This document shows, one piece after another, positions 52,553-61,223 of a stretch of 64,000 bases of DNA. How positions within the stretch are numbered: the stretch's first letter is position 1; each line of letters starts with the position of its first letter. The DNA comes from Arthrobacter ramosus (GTDB lineage: Bacteria > Actinomycetota > Actinomycetes > Actinomycetales > Micrococcaceae): positions 2,356,001-2,420,000 of the forward strand of contig NZ_BAAAWN010000001.1 in the NCBI RefSeq assembly GCF_039535095.1, read 5' to 3'. Position numbers and translations under genes: made by a program. The notes beneath the pieces are model-generated. The model did no database searches. It was not told where the DNA came from and saw only the letters and a program-made list of their open reading frames with translations.

Positions 52553-53461
52553 ATGGTTCGTAAAGTTGCATACCAAGGAGAGCCCGGCGCTAACTCCAAC
52601 ATCGCCTGCCTACAGATGTTCCCCGACATGGAGCCAGTACCGTGCCCCAGCTTCGAAGATGCTTTCGAAGTAGTGAAATCCGGCGAAGCGGACCTCGCCA
52701 TGATTCCGATTGAGAACTCCATCGCCGGGCGGGTTGCGGATATCCATGTCCTCCTGCCTGAATCCGGATTGCAGATTGTCGGCGAACATTTTCTCAGGAT
52801 CCGATTCCACTTGCTGGGCATACCCGGAAGCACGCTCGAACAGGCGCAAGAAGTGCACAGCCACGTTCATGCCCTCGGCCAATGCAGGAAGCTGATCCGG
52901 TCAATGGGGCTGAAACCAGTTGTTGCCGGCGACACGGCTGGGTCCGCACGGGAGGTCCGCGACTGGAATGACGCTTCCAAGGTCTCGCTGGCGCCTCCGC
53001 TCGCGGCCCAGATGTACGGGCTGGATGTCTTGGCAGAAGACGTCGAGGACGACGCCACCAACACGACCCGGTTTGTCGCCCTGTCCCGGGAGCGACGGCA
53101 GCACACACGCGACGAGTTGCCCGGGCCTGTGATTACCAGCTTCGTCTTCCGGGTGAGGAACGTACCCTCGGCCCTGTACAAAGCTCTGGGTGGTTTTGCA
53201 ACGAACGGCGTGAACATGACGCGCCTGGAAAGCTACATGGTGGGCAACGAGTTTGCTGCGACCACGTTCATGGCAGACGTTGAAGGGCACCCATCCGACA
53301 CGCCCGTGCGCCTTGCGCTCGAGGAGCTGGAGTTCTTCACCGATGAGGTCAGGGTCCTCGGCGTATATGCTGCTGCTCCATACCGAAGCCTGGGCTTCAC
53401 CGATTCCGGCAATCCAGCCACAACGTCTGCCGGCACCCCAAAGACCACTTTGTCGCTTTAG
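52553..53461 (+). CDS. pheA: Prephenate dehydratase
   Basis: 302 residues from ATG 52553. VAYQGEPGANSN, MIPIENSIAGRV and NTTRFVALSR are the catalytic-domain motifs (TRF with the essential Thr). The C-terminal ACT domain has GVNMTRLESYM in place of the usual ESRP motif, so phenylalanine regulation may be altered. It converts prephenate to phenylpyruvate. No chorismate mutase is fused. The next gene fragment overlaps its stop convergently. Confidence 0.9.
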   Translation: MVRKVAYQGEPGANSNIACLQMFPDMEPVPCPSFEDAFEVVKSGEADLAMIPIENSIAGRVADIHVLLPESGLQIVGEHFLRIRFHLLGIPGSTLEQAQEVHSHVHALGQCRKLIRSMGLKPVVAGDTAGSAREVRDWNDASKVSLAPPLAAQMYGLDVLAEDVEDDATNTTRFVALSRERRQHTRDELPGPVITSFVFRVRNVPSALYKALGGFATNGVNMTRLESYMVGNEFAATTFMADVEGHPSDTPVRLALEELEFFTDEVRVLGVYAAAPYRSLGFTDSGNPATTSAGTPKTTLSL

Positions 53462-53766
53462 TGGCTCCCTTGTACGCCGGCGAGTGCGAGTATTCCAGCT
53501 GCCATCCGCACGGGCGCACCGTGCTGGACGACGTGCGCGTAATCGGTGAACACGATGGCATTGCCCGAGGGGCTTTCCAGCAGGGAATCAAGTCCCAATG
53601 CGAGGGACTGCCGGAGGACGGTCCGGCGCTCCGAATCCACCACCGGACCGATGAGCACAACATGGGAGACGAGCTCAGGGCGCCGGACGGCCAGTTCTGT
53701 GGCGAATTGCGTCCCCGTCGAATGCCCGACCACGACGACGGGACCGGCGCCTATCGCTTCGAGCGG
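53458..53766 (-). pseudogene. Alpha/beta hydrolase fragment
   Basis: The frame after an in-frame TAG at 53769-53767 reads PLEAIGAGPVVVVGHSTGTQ and FATELAVRRPELVSHVVLIG, the nucleophile-elbow region of an alpha/beta hydrolase, and stops at 53458. The N-terminal strands with the oxyanion hole and the C-terminal acid and histidine are absent. About 100 residues remain of a usual 260-300, so this is a remnant. Confidence 0.7.
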
Positions 53767-53819
53767 CTATGGGTTTCCCGGGCGGCGCGGGCCGAAGGGC
53801 CGGGGGCCCGCAAAGCTTG

Positions 53820-54332
53820 CTATTGATGCCGTCGGATGTAGGATTCCGGATCCAGGTCGTGGCCAGTGATCCCTCCCGCGTGGCCCGCTTCGAAGGCGCA
53901 GAAGGCCAATCCGATCGCGTGCCGGAGGTCCAAGCTGGCATGGAGACGAAAATCGCTCAGTCCCTCGCGCTCTTCCTCCGCCATGTGGTCACCATTCACT
54001 TCATTCACCTGCGCCACCGCGCGCCACCATTCCGCAGAGCCGGTTTCGTGGGCGCCTACGGTTGTGATCGCGTACCGGATCTCGTTGTGGTCATGAATCG
54101 CGTCGCTCGTCTCGTCCTCCGGCGAGTCCTTGCCGCCGGCTCCCTCGCCCAACGAAAGCAACTCCGGATAGAACAACAGCTCTTCAGCCCTCGCATGGAC
54201 CTCGAGGAGGATGCGCAGCCGGGACCAGACCGCATCGAGGTCCGAAGCCGACGCGTCATGCATCTCGTCCAGGACCGCAAACATACGACGCTGCTCGTGA
54301 TGATCGTTGAGAATCACATCGGTTATATCCAT
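53820..54332 (-). CDS. Hemerythrin HHE-domain protein
   Basis: 170 residues. VILNDHHEQRRMFAVLDE, EVHARAEELLFYPELL, HDHNEIRYAITTV and NEVNGDHMAEEEREGL supply the His and Glu ligands of a four-helix bundle that can bind a di-iron centre. Bacterial members sense or carry oxygen or act in iron and nitrosative stress. Divergent from the LapA gene. Confidence 0.87.
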   Translation of the reverse strand: MDITDVILNDHHEQRRMFAVLDEMHDASASDLDAVWSRLRILLEVHARAEELLFYPELLSLGEGAGGKDSPEDETSDAIHDHNEIRYAITTVGAHETGSAEWWRAVAQVNEVNGDHMAEEEREGLSDFRLHASLDLRHAIGLAFCAFEAGHAGGITGHDLDPESYIRRHQ

Positions 54333-54670
54333 AGCCTGTTCCTTTCAGCACCGTTCAGATAATCCTGACTGCATGCCAGGTAAGGTCGGGAATTCCTTGG
54401 ATGGGCCAGATGGAACGACGACGCGCGCCCATTTCAGTAAGTATACTTACCATATTCTACTGCGCCCGAAACTCCCGGCCTCACCTGCGGGGAATCAGCG
54501 CAGCAGAGTTTTTCAAGGCACGAGCCGTCGAACCAAGCCGGTCGAGAAACTCACCCGGACCGGGCCTCGCCGGCCTGGGACCGGACACGAATTCAATCGC
54601 AAGCAAGGTCTCCTGGATCCGGCCAGGCGATGCTTGATAAGCAGGACCTGAGCAACAAGTCGACAAAGGG
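54333..54670. other. Intergenic region with AT-rich palindrome
   Basis: 338 bases between divergent hemerythrin and LapA genes with no convincing gene. The only marked signal is the perfect palindrome at 54435-54448. Confidence 0.55.
54435..54448. promoter_or_regulatory. Perfect 14-base palindrome
   Basis: GTAAGTATACTTAC is its own reverse complement and sits about 100 bases from the hemerythrin start. A repressor site for the divergent hemerythrin gene is the simplest reading; no regulator gene is adjacent. Confidence 0.45.
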
Positions 54671-55069
54671 ATGACCATCATGACCTCGAACAACGCGACA
54701 CCCGAAATACCCGATCCGCAGCCCGACGGCCCCCCGCCCTCTGCAACCACCTCCCCGCCAACCGGCGCACCGCAGGGCACTTCCGCTGCCCCAAAACCTA
54801 GAACCACCCGTGCCGGAGTTGTTTGGGCCGCAGTCGTCGTTGCCTTGCTCGCGCTGATATTGCTGATCATCTTCATCCTGCAGAACCAGCAGCCAGTCAA
54901 CGTCTTTTTCCTCGGGCTAGCGGGCACGGTCTCCTTGGGCATGGCGTTGTTCATTGCGGCAGTCGCCGGAGGCGTTCTGGTAGCCGCAGCTGGTGCGGCA
55001 AGGATCATTCAGCTCCGGTCCGACGCCCGCAAAATACGAAGAACACAACCCAAGTCGAATTCAGCCTGA
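54671..55069 (+). CDS. LapA-domain (DUF1049) membrane protein
   Basis: 132 residues. A proline/threonine-rich cytoplasmic leader of about 45 residues, then helix VVWAAVVVALLALILLIIFI, the family hallmark LQNQQPVNVFFLG, and a second helix ending in basic IIQLRSDARKIRR. Related LapA proteins take part in envelope lipopolysaccharide assembly in Gram-negatives; the actinobacterial role is unknown. A GGGATG run precedes the start; ATG also occurs at 54680. Confidence 0.82.
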   Translation: MTIMTSNNATPEIPDPQPDGPPPSATTSPPTGAPQGTSAAPKPRTTRAGVVWAAVVVALLALILLIIFILQNQQPVNVFFLGLAGTVSLGMALFIAAVAGGVLVAAAGAARIIQLRSDARKIRRTQPKSNSA

Positions 55070-55137
55070 GTCCCGGCGCACGATCAGATCCAGGAAAGCC
55101 GGAGGTAAAGTGGATTCCGGATGAATTGAGGACAAGG

Positions 55138-55422
55138 GTGGCAGAAGACCAGCCGTTGGATCAGGCCCATGATCCCTCCCACGAGCTTGCCGGTGCCCGG
55201 GTGCAGCGGGTGTTCTACATCATCAATGCCGGGCCGTTCGTTTCATCTCCGGAATTCAGCACCAGAGACCAGGCCGTGGCGTATGCACGTGAACGAAGTG
55301 CGTCCGGTGAGTTCGGGGACGTGGTTCCCGCGGCGGTTGAGGTCGAAGTCCGTGCCGAATACCGGCTCAGCTCCGGCAGGACCACCCAACGCGCAGTGGA
55401 AACATTCACTATCACCGCCTGA
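55138..55422 (+). CDS. Hypothetical small protein
   Basis: 94 residues from GTG 55138, with GAGG six bases upstream. VFYIINAGPFVSSPEFSTRD and QAVAYARERSASGEFGD read as a small alpha/beta fold, followed by VEVEVRAEYRLSSGRTTQRA. I do not recognise the family. Coding bias is strong. It lies between LapA and a fatty acid desaturase on the same strand. Confidence 0.6.
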   Translation: MAEDQPLDQAHDPSHELAGARVQRVFYIINAGPFVSSPEFSTRDQAVAYARERSASGEFGDVVPAAVEVEVRAEYRLSSGRTTQRAVETFTITA

Positions 55423-55609
55423 CCCCCCGTGGCTGCGGTGCCGGGAGGACCGGCAGTGGTGCCGGCCGCCGTCGGACTCCTTGGTCCGGAAAGAGATGTT
55501 CCCGCCCGGGATCCCATTCCTCTGGACGGGTAGGGCCGGTCGCGCCTAGGCTGGTGGTGTTGCCCCGGACCCCGGCAGCGCGTCATCAGCGCACCGAGGA
55601 GGCAGCCAC

Positions 55610-56725
55610 TTGCCCTTGACCAACCAGCCTTCACCGTCCGTGCCCGCGGTCACGATCCCGCCCCGACCGGCCCCGCCCAGGACCCGGATCAACAAGGTCA
55701 CCAGCAGCTATGCGGGCCTCCTGAAAACCGTCCGGGACGCCGGGATGCTCCGGCGGTGCCGACGCTACTACCTCCTCCTGCTGGCGATCCTGGTAGTGGT
55801 GGGGACGGGGATCTGGGTGGCGTTCTTCCTCCTGGGCAACTCCTGGCTTCAGCTGGCCGTAGCAGGCGCCCTCGGCGTCGTCTTCACACAATTCGCCTTC
55901 CTCGGCCATGAAGCTGCCCATCAGCAAGTGTTTGCGTCCCGGCCCGCGAACGAGTGGACTGCACGGCTCATTGCCACCCTGGTTGTAGGCATGAGTTACG
56001 CGTACTGGACCGACAAGCACTCACGGCACCACGCCCGACCGAACATGGTCAATCAAGACCCGGACATTGCACAGGGTGCCGTCATCTTCCACAACGAACT
56101 GCCAAGCAGGCGCGGAAGACTCGGCCGGGCCCTCGGCAAGCACCAAGGCTACGTGCTCTTCCCTCTGCTCTTGTTCCTCGGATGGACGCTGCATATTGAC
56201 TCGTTGAAGTACTTGCTCCGGCGGGGGCCGGTGAAGTACCGGTGGCTTGAAATGGCCCTGCTGGGTCTGCGCTTCGGAGCCTACGCCGGCCTGCTTTTCC
56301 TCGTCCTCTCCCCCGCCATCGCCGTTGCATTCATCGTCGTGCAGATCGCCGTGTTCGGAATGTACATGGGCGGAAGTTTCGCGCCGAATCACAAGGGGAT
56401 GCCGATCCTGCCCGAAAACAGCCGGGTGGACTTCCTGACGCGCCAGGTGGTCACGTCCCGCAACATCGCCGGGGGACGATTCGTCACCTTGCTCATGGGC
56501 GGCCTTAACCACCAGATAGAACACCACTTGTTCCCGGATATGCCCCGCCCGCACCTGCGAGAGGTCCGCCAACTGGTCAAGGCCCACTGCGATGCCGAGG
56601 GGATCGCCTACACCGAAACGGGGCTGCTGCACTCGTACGCAATAGTGATCCGCTACCTCAACAAGGTCGGACTCACGGCAGCGAACCCGTTCACCTGTCC
56701 CCTCGCGGACCAATACCGGCGATAA
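55610..56725 (+). CDS. Membrane fatty acid desaturase
   Basis: 371 residues from TTG 55610 with GAGG upstream. The three histidine boxes are FLGHEAAHQ, DKHSRHHARPN and HQIEHHLFPDMPRPHL, placed around four membrane helices in the usual order for acyl-lipid desaturases. It would introduce a double bond into membrane fatty acids with ferredoxin-type electrons, often in cold adaptation. No ferredoxin reductase gene is adjacent. The N-terminal 30 residues are proline-rich. Confidence 0.88.
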   Translation: MPLTNQPSPSVPAVTIPPRPAPPRTRINKVTSSYAGLLKTVRDAGMLRRCRRYYLLLLAILVVVGTGIWVAFFLLGNSWLQLAVAGALGVVFTQFAFLGHEAAHQQVFASRPANEWTARLIATLVVGMSYAYWTDKHSRHHARPNMVNQDPDIAQGAVIFHNELPSRRGRLGRALGKHQGYVLFPLLLFLGWTLHIDSLKYLLRRGPVKYRWLEMALLGLRFGAYAGLLFLVLSPAIAVAFIVVQIAVFGMYMGGSFAPNHKGMPILPENSRVDFLTRQVVTSRNIAGGRFVTLLMGGLNHQIEHHLFPDMPRPHLREVRQLVKAHCDAEGIAYTETGLLHSYAIVIRYLNKVGLTAANPFTCPLADQYRR

Positions 56726-56873
56726 CCGGCGCACACGCGGACCGGATCACCCTCAAGGAAAGCGTCACGTTGCCACTCAGGCAACAGTCTTCCGATGACC
56801 TAACACAGAGCCGTCAGGAAGACCACGATGCTTGCCTCTCGCCGCGGAAGGAGGCGAGACCTACTGTGGAGCT

Positions 56874-57965
56874 ATGGACGCCACAGGAGCTCACGCCTTT
56901 GCGATTCCGCCGGTATCAGTTCACCGCCCCACGACTGCAGTTGAAGACGTCGTCACTCTCGTGACCGGCGTCTGGCTTCTCACCGGAACCTATGTTGACG
57001 GCTGGGCGCATAACAACCTCCGTGACCTCGAGACGTTCTTCACTCCGTGGCACGCGATCCTCTACTCTGGCTTCGCGGCGTGCGCCCTCTGGATCGCCGC
57101 CCTGACTTGGCGCCGGCGCGCGCCCGGCGCGCGGTCGAGGGAAGCGATCCCCGCCGGCTATGGGGCCGCGGCAGCCGGGGTCGTCCTCTTCCTCATCTCC
57201 GGGGCGGCAGACTTCGCCTGGCATTCGGTGTTCGGCATTGAGCAGGGCCTCAAGGCGCTATTCAGCCCCTCCCATCTGGGGCTCGCCACCGGCGGCTTCC
57301 TCATTCTCAGCGCGCCGTTCTCCTCAGCATGGCACTCACCCCAGCGGTCATGGCCGCGGCTGGTGCCCGCCGTCGTGAGCGCCATGCTCTCCGGGATGGT
57401 TGCGGCGTTCATCCTGCAGGAGTTCGCGGTCTTCGCACGCCATGGGCTCATCCAGACATACACCGGCACTGCCGGGACGCCGCCCGCGGTGACGATTCCG
57501 ACGTCGTCGAGCATCATGGTCTCTTTGGCATCGTTCTTCGTCTCAACGGCCGTGCTCTTCGTGCCCGTCCTCTTGCTGTCGCTGCGCTGGCGCCTGTACG
57601 CCGTGGTACCCGCGGCCATGGCACTGCTCCCCTCCGTAGCACTGCAGATCATGGTCGCGCTGCGGGACGCCTGGCTCGTGCCGGTGGCCCTCATCGGTGC
57701 TGTCCTTGTTGGAGTGGTGTGGGCGGTGGTGCGACCCAAGCCGGACCGTCACGCAAGGCTCATGACCGCGATAGGCCTCTCCCCCGTCGTGTTCTGGGCC
57801 CCGTACTTCGCCGGTGTGGCGCTCCACGACGGCGCACTTAGCTTCTCCCCTGAACTTTGGGGCGGGACGCTCGCATGGACCGGACTCGAAATGCTCGCCT
57901 TCGCCGCGCTCACGGTCAAGGTGCGAGCCACAACAGGCACCAGCCCAGTTTCACCAGCCCGCTGA
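56874..57965 (+). CDS. Integral membrane protein of unknown function
   Basis: 363 residues from ATG 56874 with about nine hydrophobic helices. Conserved-looking polar residues lie in loops: VDGWAHNNLRDLETFFTPWH, DFAWHSVFGIEQGL and FSPSHLGLATGG, rich in His, Asp and Glu as in membrane enzymes with metal sites. I recognise no characterised family. The Trp/His pattern resembles actinobacterial hypothetical proteins found near copper or cytochrome genes, but no such gene is adjacent. Confidence 0.75.
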   Translation: MDATGAHAFAIPPVSVHRPTTAVEDVVTLVTGVWLLTGTYVDGWAHNNLRDLETFFTPWHAILYSGFAACALWIAALTWRRRAPGARSREAIPAGYGAAAAGVVLFLISGAADFAWHSVFGIEQGLKALFSPSHLGLATGGFLILSAPFSSAWHSPQRSWPRLVPAVVSAMLSGMVAAFILQEFAVFARHGLIQTYTGTAGTPPAVTIPTSSSIMVSLASFFVSTAVLFVPVLLLSLRWRLYAVVPAAMALLPSVALQIMVALRDAWLVPVALIGAVLVGVVWAVVRPKPDRHARLMTAIGLSPVVFWAPYFAGVALHDGALSFSPELWGGTLAWTGLEMLAFAALTVKVRATTGTSPVSPAR

Positions 57966-58006
57966 CTTGTCAGCTGCGCCAATCATGTTGCAGGGCTGAT
58001 GTCCCC

Positions 58007-58945
58007 TCACTGACGGAGTTCGAGAGCGTCAAGCAGTCGCTTCACCGAGCCGCCGAGGTTCCACTCGGTAGCGAGACGCTCGAGCTCAGTGCGCGAGTCT
58101 CCGACGACGGGATGCAAGCGCGCTCCGGCCTCTTCGAGAGTGGGCAGTGCGAGGTCGCTCACGACTTTCACAACAACGGGCGCAACCGTCAGATAATCCT
58201 TGGAGGCGGCCAGTTTCGACCTCACGGGCGCGGACAGCCCGCTGTCTGGATCGATCGCGGCCGCGAGCAACGCGTCGAGCGTGCCGTACGTCGCGAGCAA
58301 CGACGCCGCCGTCTTTTCGCCGATCCCTGCGACGCCCGGCAGCCCGTCGGAGGCGTCGCCGCGGAGCGTCGCGAAGTCGGCGTACTGCTCGGGCAACACA
58401 CGATACTTGCCGACGACGACGGCGTCGGTCACGATCTCGAGGTTCTTCATGCCTCTCGCCGTGTAGATGACCCGCACCTGGCGGGCGTCGTCGACCACCT
58501 GGAACAGATCGCGGTCGCCTGTCACGACGTCGACAGGAAGCTCCGCGTGACTGGCGTAGGCCCCGATGACGTCGTCGGCTTCATGCGAGGCAGCCCCGAC
58601 GACGGCGATACCCGCAAGACGGAGGACCTGCCGGATCATGGGAACCTGCACCTGCAGCGCATCCGGCACCACTTCGACGTCGGGAGCACCCTCTACCGCC
58701 TCGGCGACCCGATGCGACTTGTACGTCGGGATGAGGTCCACCCGCCACTGCGGACGCCAGTCCTCGTCCCAGCACGCCACCAGATGTGTCGCCCCATAGT
58801 CGGTGGCGAGCCGCGCGATCATGTCCAGCAGGCCACGAACGGCGTTCACCGGCGTGCCATCGGCCCGGCGGATCGAATCGGGCACGCCGAAGTAGGCGCG
58901 AAAGTATAGCGAGGCCGTATCGAGGAGCATCAGGCGGTGAGTCAT
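58007..58945 (-). CDS. 5'-3' exonuclease (Pol I N-terminal/FEN-like)
   Basis: 312 residues. LMLLDTASLYFRAYFG, TYKSHR, HEADDVIGAYASHAELPVDV, VTGDRDLFQVV and GDASDGLPGVAGIGEKTAA carry the acidic metal-binding residues and the helix-three-turn-helix of the family. It lacks a polymerase domain and would remove RNA primers or flaps alongside PolA. Single gene on the minus strand. Confidence 0.92.
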   Translation of the reverse strand: MTHRLMLLDTASLYFRAYFGVPDSIRRADGTPVNAVRGLLDMIARLATDYGATHLVACWDEDWRPQWRVDLIPTYKSHRVAEAVEGAPDVEVVPDALQVQVPMIRQVLRLAGIAVVGAASHEADDVIGAYASHAELPVDVVTGDRDLFQVVDDARQVRVIYTARGMKNLEIVTDAVVVGKYRVLPEQYADFATLRGDASDGLPGVAGIGEKTAASLLATYGTLDALLAAAIDPDSGLSAPVRSKLAASKDYLTVAPVVVKVVSDLALPTLEEAGARLHPVVGDSRTELERLATEWNLGGSVKRLLDALELRQ

Positions 58946-58975
58946 AACCGATCCTTACATCCACAGCCCCACAAA

Positions 58976-59014
58976 GGGCAGGTGCTTTCCGGTTTCCCGG
59001 AGAAGCACCTGCCC
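58976..59014 (-). terminator. Hairpin terminator of the surface-protein remnant
   Basis: Arms starting GGGCAGGTGC at 58976 and ending GCACCTGCCC at 59014 pair over 17 bases with one bulge around a short loop. It begins 15 bases beyond the stop of the leftward surface-protein remnant and before the next leftward gene start. Confidence 0.7.
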
Positions 59015-59028
59015 CCTGTGAAGACGTG

Positions 59029-59551
59029 TTACTTCTTGGCGCGGCGGCGAATGACCGCTGTCGATGCTGCGCTGGCGGCCAGAGCGCCTGCGCCGACAAG
59101 CGACCAGAGGACCAGGTTGGACTCGGCATTCGTACTGGCGTCGCCGCTGGCGGCGCCGGCGGCGGTGACGCTGGAAACAGCAGCAAGACCGGAATTGCCC
59201 TTGCCGTTGCCGCCGCCGTGTTTGCCGCCGCCGTCGTTGTTGCCTCCGCCGTTGCCGGAATTCACAACCACGGCTGCCCAGCGCTTGTTGCCGGACGTGG
59301 CGCCGACCGCGCCGAGCATGTAGTTGCCGCCGTCCATGAAAGTAATGGAGGTGGAGAAAGCGCCGGTACCGTCAGCGATGACGCTGAAGTTCGACGGAGC
59401 GGGCCGCCCGCCGTCCGGAGCCTTCTTGCCGCCGGTCCGCTGGAACGTGATGTTGATGGTTTCGCCGGCGATGTAGCCGCTGCCGGAGAAAGTGATGGAT
59501 TCGCCGCGAGCTATGGTGCCGTCGGAAACGGTTCCGTACTCACTTCTTCAT
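59029..59551 (-). pseudogene. Cell-surface protein with C-terminal anchor, N-terminal part deleted
   Basis: The 3' frame encodes GTVSDGTIARGESITFSGSG, then a Ser/Gly-rich domain, a glycine/asparagine-rich linker and a membrane helix followed by RRRAKK, a typical actinobacterial surface anchor. No start codon occurs in that frame before a stop at 59530s. Just upstream lies a strong ribosome site and ATG-AAG-AAG-TGA (59551-59540), the expected MKK start of a signal peptide but closed by a stop. The signal peptide and N-terminal domains thus appear deleted out of frame. Confidence 0.65.
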
Positions 59552-59697
59552 TTGTCCCCCCTGAGACGAATTACGGAATTCACGTGATGGTGGGGATACA
59601 AATCCCCTGCGATTGCGTGCTGAAATCCCAAATGTCTAGCCAGCGACGACGGTATCATTCACCGCCGTTTAGGTCGATAACGCGGTGGGGCAGTCGA

Positions 59698-60579
59698 TCA
59701 TTTTTTCTCCTTGACCGCTATTTGTGTCGTGTCGCGCTGGGTGGCGGCCCAGCTGGCGAGGACTTTCAGGGCATCCTCGGAGGGTGTCCCGGGGTCCGCC
59801 GTGTAGACGTTGATACGCAGTCCACGGTCTGCGGGGAGTTCCAACGCTTCAAAGCTAAGATCCAGGTCGCCGACGATCGGGTGGTGGAGGCGCTTGCGGC
59901 CGGCGCGGTGGTACTTCACATCGTGACGGGCCCAGCGGGTGCGGAACTCTTCGCTGCGGGTGGAGAGTTCACCGATCAGGTCCGTGAGGTCCTTGTCGTA
60001 CGGGTTCTTCCCGGCTGTGGAGCGCAGGACCGCGACGATGTCATCCGCTGCGCGTTCCCAGTCGGCGAAGAACTCCCGCGCTTTCGGGTTCAGGAAGGTG
60101 AAGCGTGCGCTGTTCGGCGGGGCGGGCACCTCTGCCATCATGTCCAGATAGAGGACGCGGCCCAGTTCGTTGGCGGCGAGGACATCCCCGCGGTCGTTGC
60201 GGACCCAAGCCGGTGCAGCCGTGATCGCCTCGATGACGCGTTGCACGCTCGGCCGCACTGTCTGCGGGCTGTGCCGGCGTCGCACCCGGAGCGAAGCGGA
60301 GGCTGCGCGAGCCAAGTCAAAGAGGTGGGCCGTTTCGGCGTCGTCGAGCTTCAACGCACGCCCGAGGGCTTCAAGGACACTGTCCGAGGCACCGGAGAGG
60401 TTCCCCCGCTCAAGGCGTATGTAATAGTCGATGCTCATCCCGGCGAGCATCGCCACTTCCTCGCGGCGCAGCCCGGTAACCCGCCGGTTGCCGCCGTAGG
60501 CCGGCAGCCCCGCCTCATCCGGTGTGATCCTTGCCCGGCGGGAGGTCAGGAACTTCCGCACGTCGTCGCTGTGTGTCAT
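59698..60579 (-). CDS. Helix-turn-helix regulator with MmyB-like ligand domain
   Basis: 293 residues from ATG 60579 (the frame is open to 60711). RKFLTSRRARITPDEAGLPA and GLRREEVAMLAGMSIDYYIR are the XRE-type DNA-binding part; the C-terminal MmyB-like PAS fold has PAWVRNDRGDVLAANELGRV and HHPIVGDLDLSFEAL. In related proteins this domain binds fatty acids. Divergent from the MFS remnant and the aldo/keto reductases, which it probably regulates. Confidence 0.88.
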   Translation of the reverse strand: MTHSDDVRKFLTSRRARITPDEAGLPAYGGNRRVTGLRREEVAMLAGMSIDYYIRLERGNLSGASDSVLEALGRALKLDDAETAHLFDLARAASASLRVRRRHSPQTVRPSVQRVIEAITAAPAWVRNDRGDVLAANELGRVLYLDMMAEVPAPPNSARFTFLNPKAREFFADWERAADDIVAVLRSTAGKNPYDKDLTDLIGELSTRSEEFRTRWARHDVKYHRAGRKRLHHPIVGDLDLSFEALELPADRGLRINVYTADPGTPSEDALKVLASWAATQRDTTQIAVKEKK

Positions 60580-60681
60580 GGCATCCACGCTACGCGCGGT
60601 CGACGGGACGAGGGAGGCACTGGCATTACCCGGAACGGCCGTGACTCCCGGCCCGCACGGAATCAAGGTTGCATTGAAAGC

Positions 60682-61189
60682 ATGAAACCTGAACCCGCAA
60701 CAGCCTCCCATCCGGGAGCGATCCTCGCGATCATCCTCCTCAGCTACTTCATGATCCTCCTGGACAACTCGGTCATCTTCACTGCCCTGCCGAGCCTGCA
60801 GGCAGATCTGCGGCTGAGCACCGGTGAGCTCTCCTGGGTTCAGGATGCGTACACGCTGGTCTTCGGCGGCCTGCTGCTCCTCGGAGCCCGGGCAGGAGAC
60901 CTGCTCGGCCGCCGGCGGGTATTCGTGTCCGGGCTGGTGGTGTTCTCGATCGCGTCGCTGCTGATCGGCGTCGCGCCGGCGGGCTGGTGGGCGATCGCCG
61001 GTCGCGCCGTGCAGGGTATCGGGGCGGCGATCGTCGCGCCCGCTTCACTCGCCCTGCTCACCGCGAGCTTCCCGGAAGGCCGTGAGCGCACCCGGGCCGT
61101 GGCCTTGTACGCCCGCCGACCTGGCAGCCCGCCGCACCAGGACACCCCGGGAGCCCGCCGCTGCGCCGCAGCTCGAAGCCGCCCGCTGA
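60682..61189 (+). pseudogene. EmrB/QacA-type MFS exporter, middle deleted
   Basis: From ATG 60682 the first 140 residues are intact: ILLSYFMILLDNSVIFTALP, WVQDAYTLVFGGLLLLGARAG and LLTASFPEGRERTRAVALY, helices 1-4 of a 14-helix exporter. Then the frame becomes junk; in a second frame the natural-looking tail DLAARRTRTPREPAAAPQLE ends at TGA 61187-61189. Some 300 residues between are missing. The junction lies at about 61107-61115. Confidence 0.75.
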
Positions 61190-61223
61190 AGCTCCCGACC
61201 GCCCACTTGAAAGGGGTACTGAC

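Noticed and set aside
57857..58909. 350-codon plus-strand frame opposite the 5'-3' exonuclease
   Set aside because: Shadow of the exonuclease gene, no domain features.
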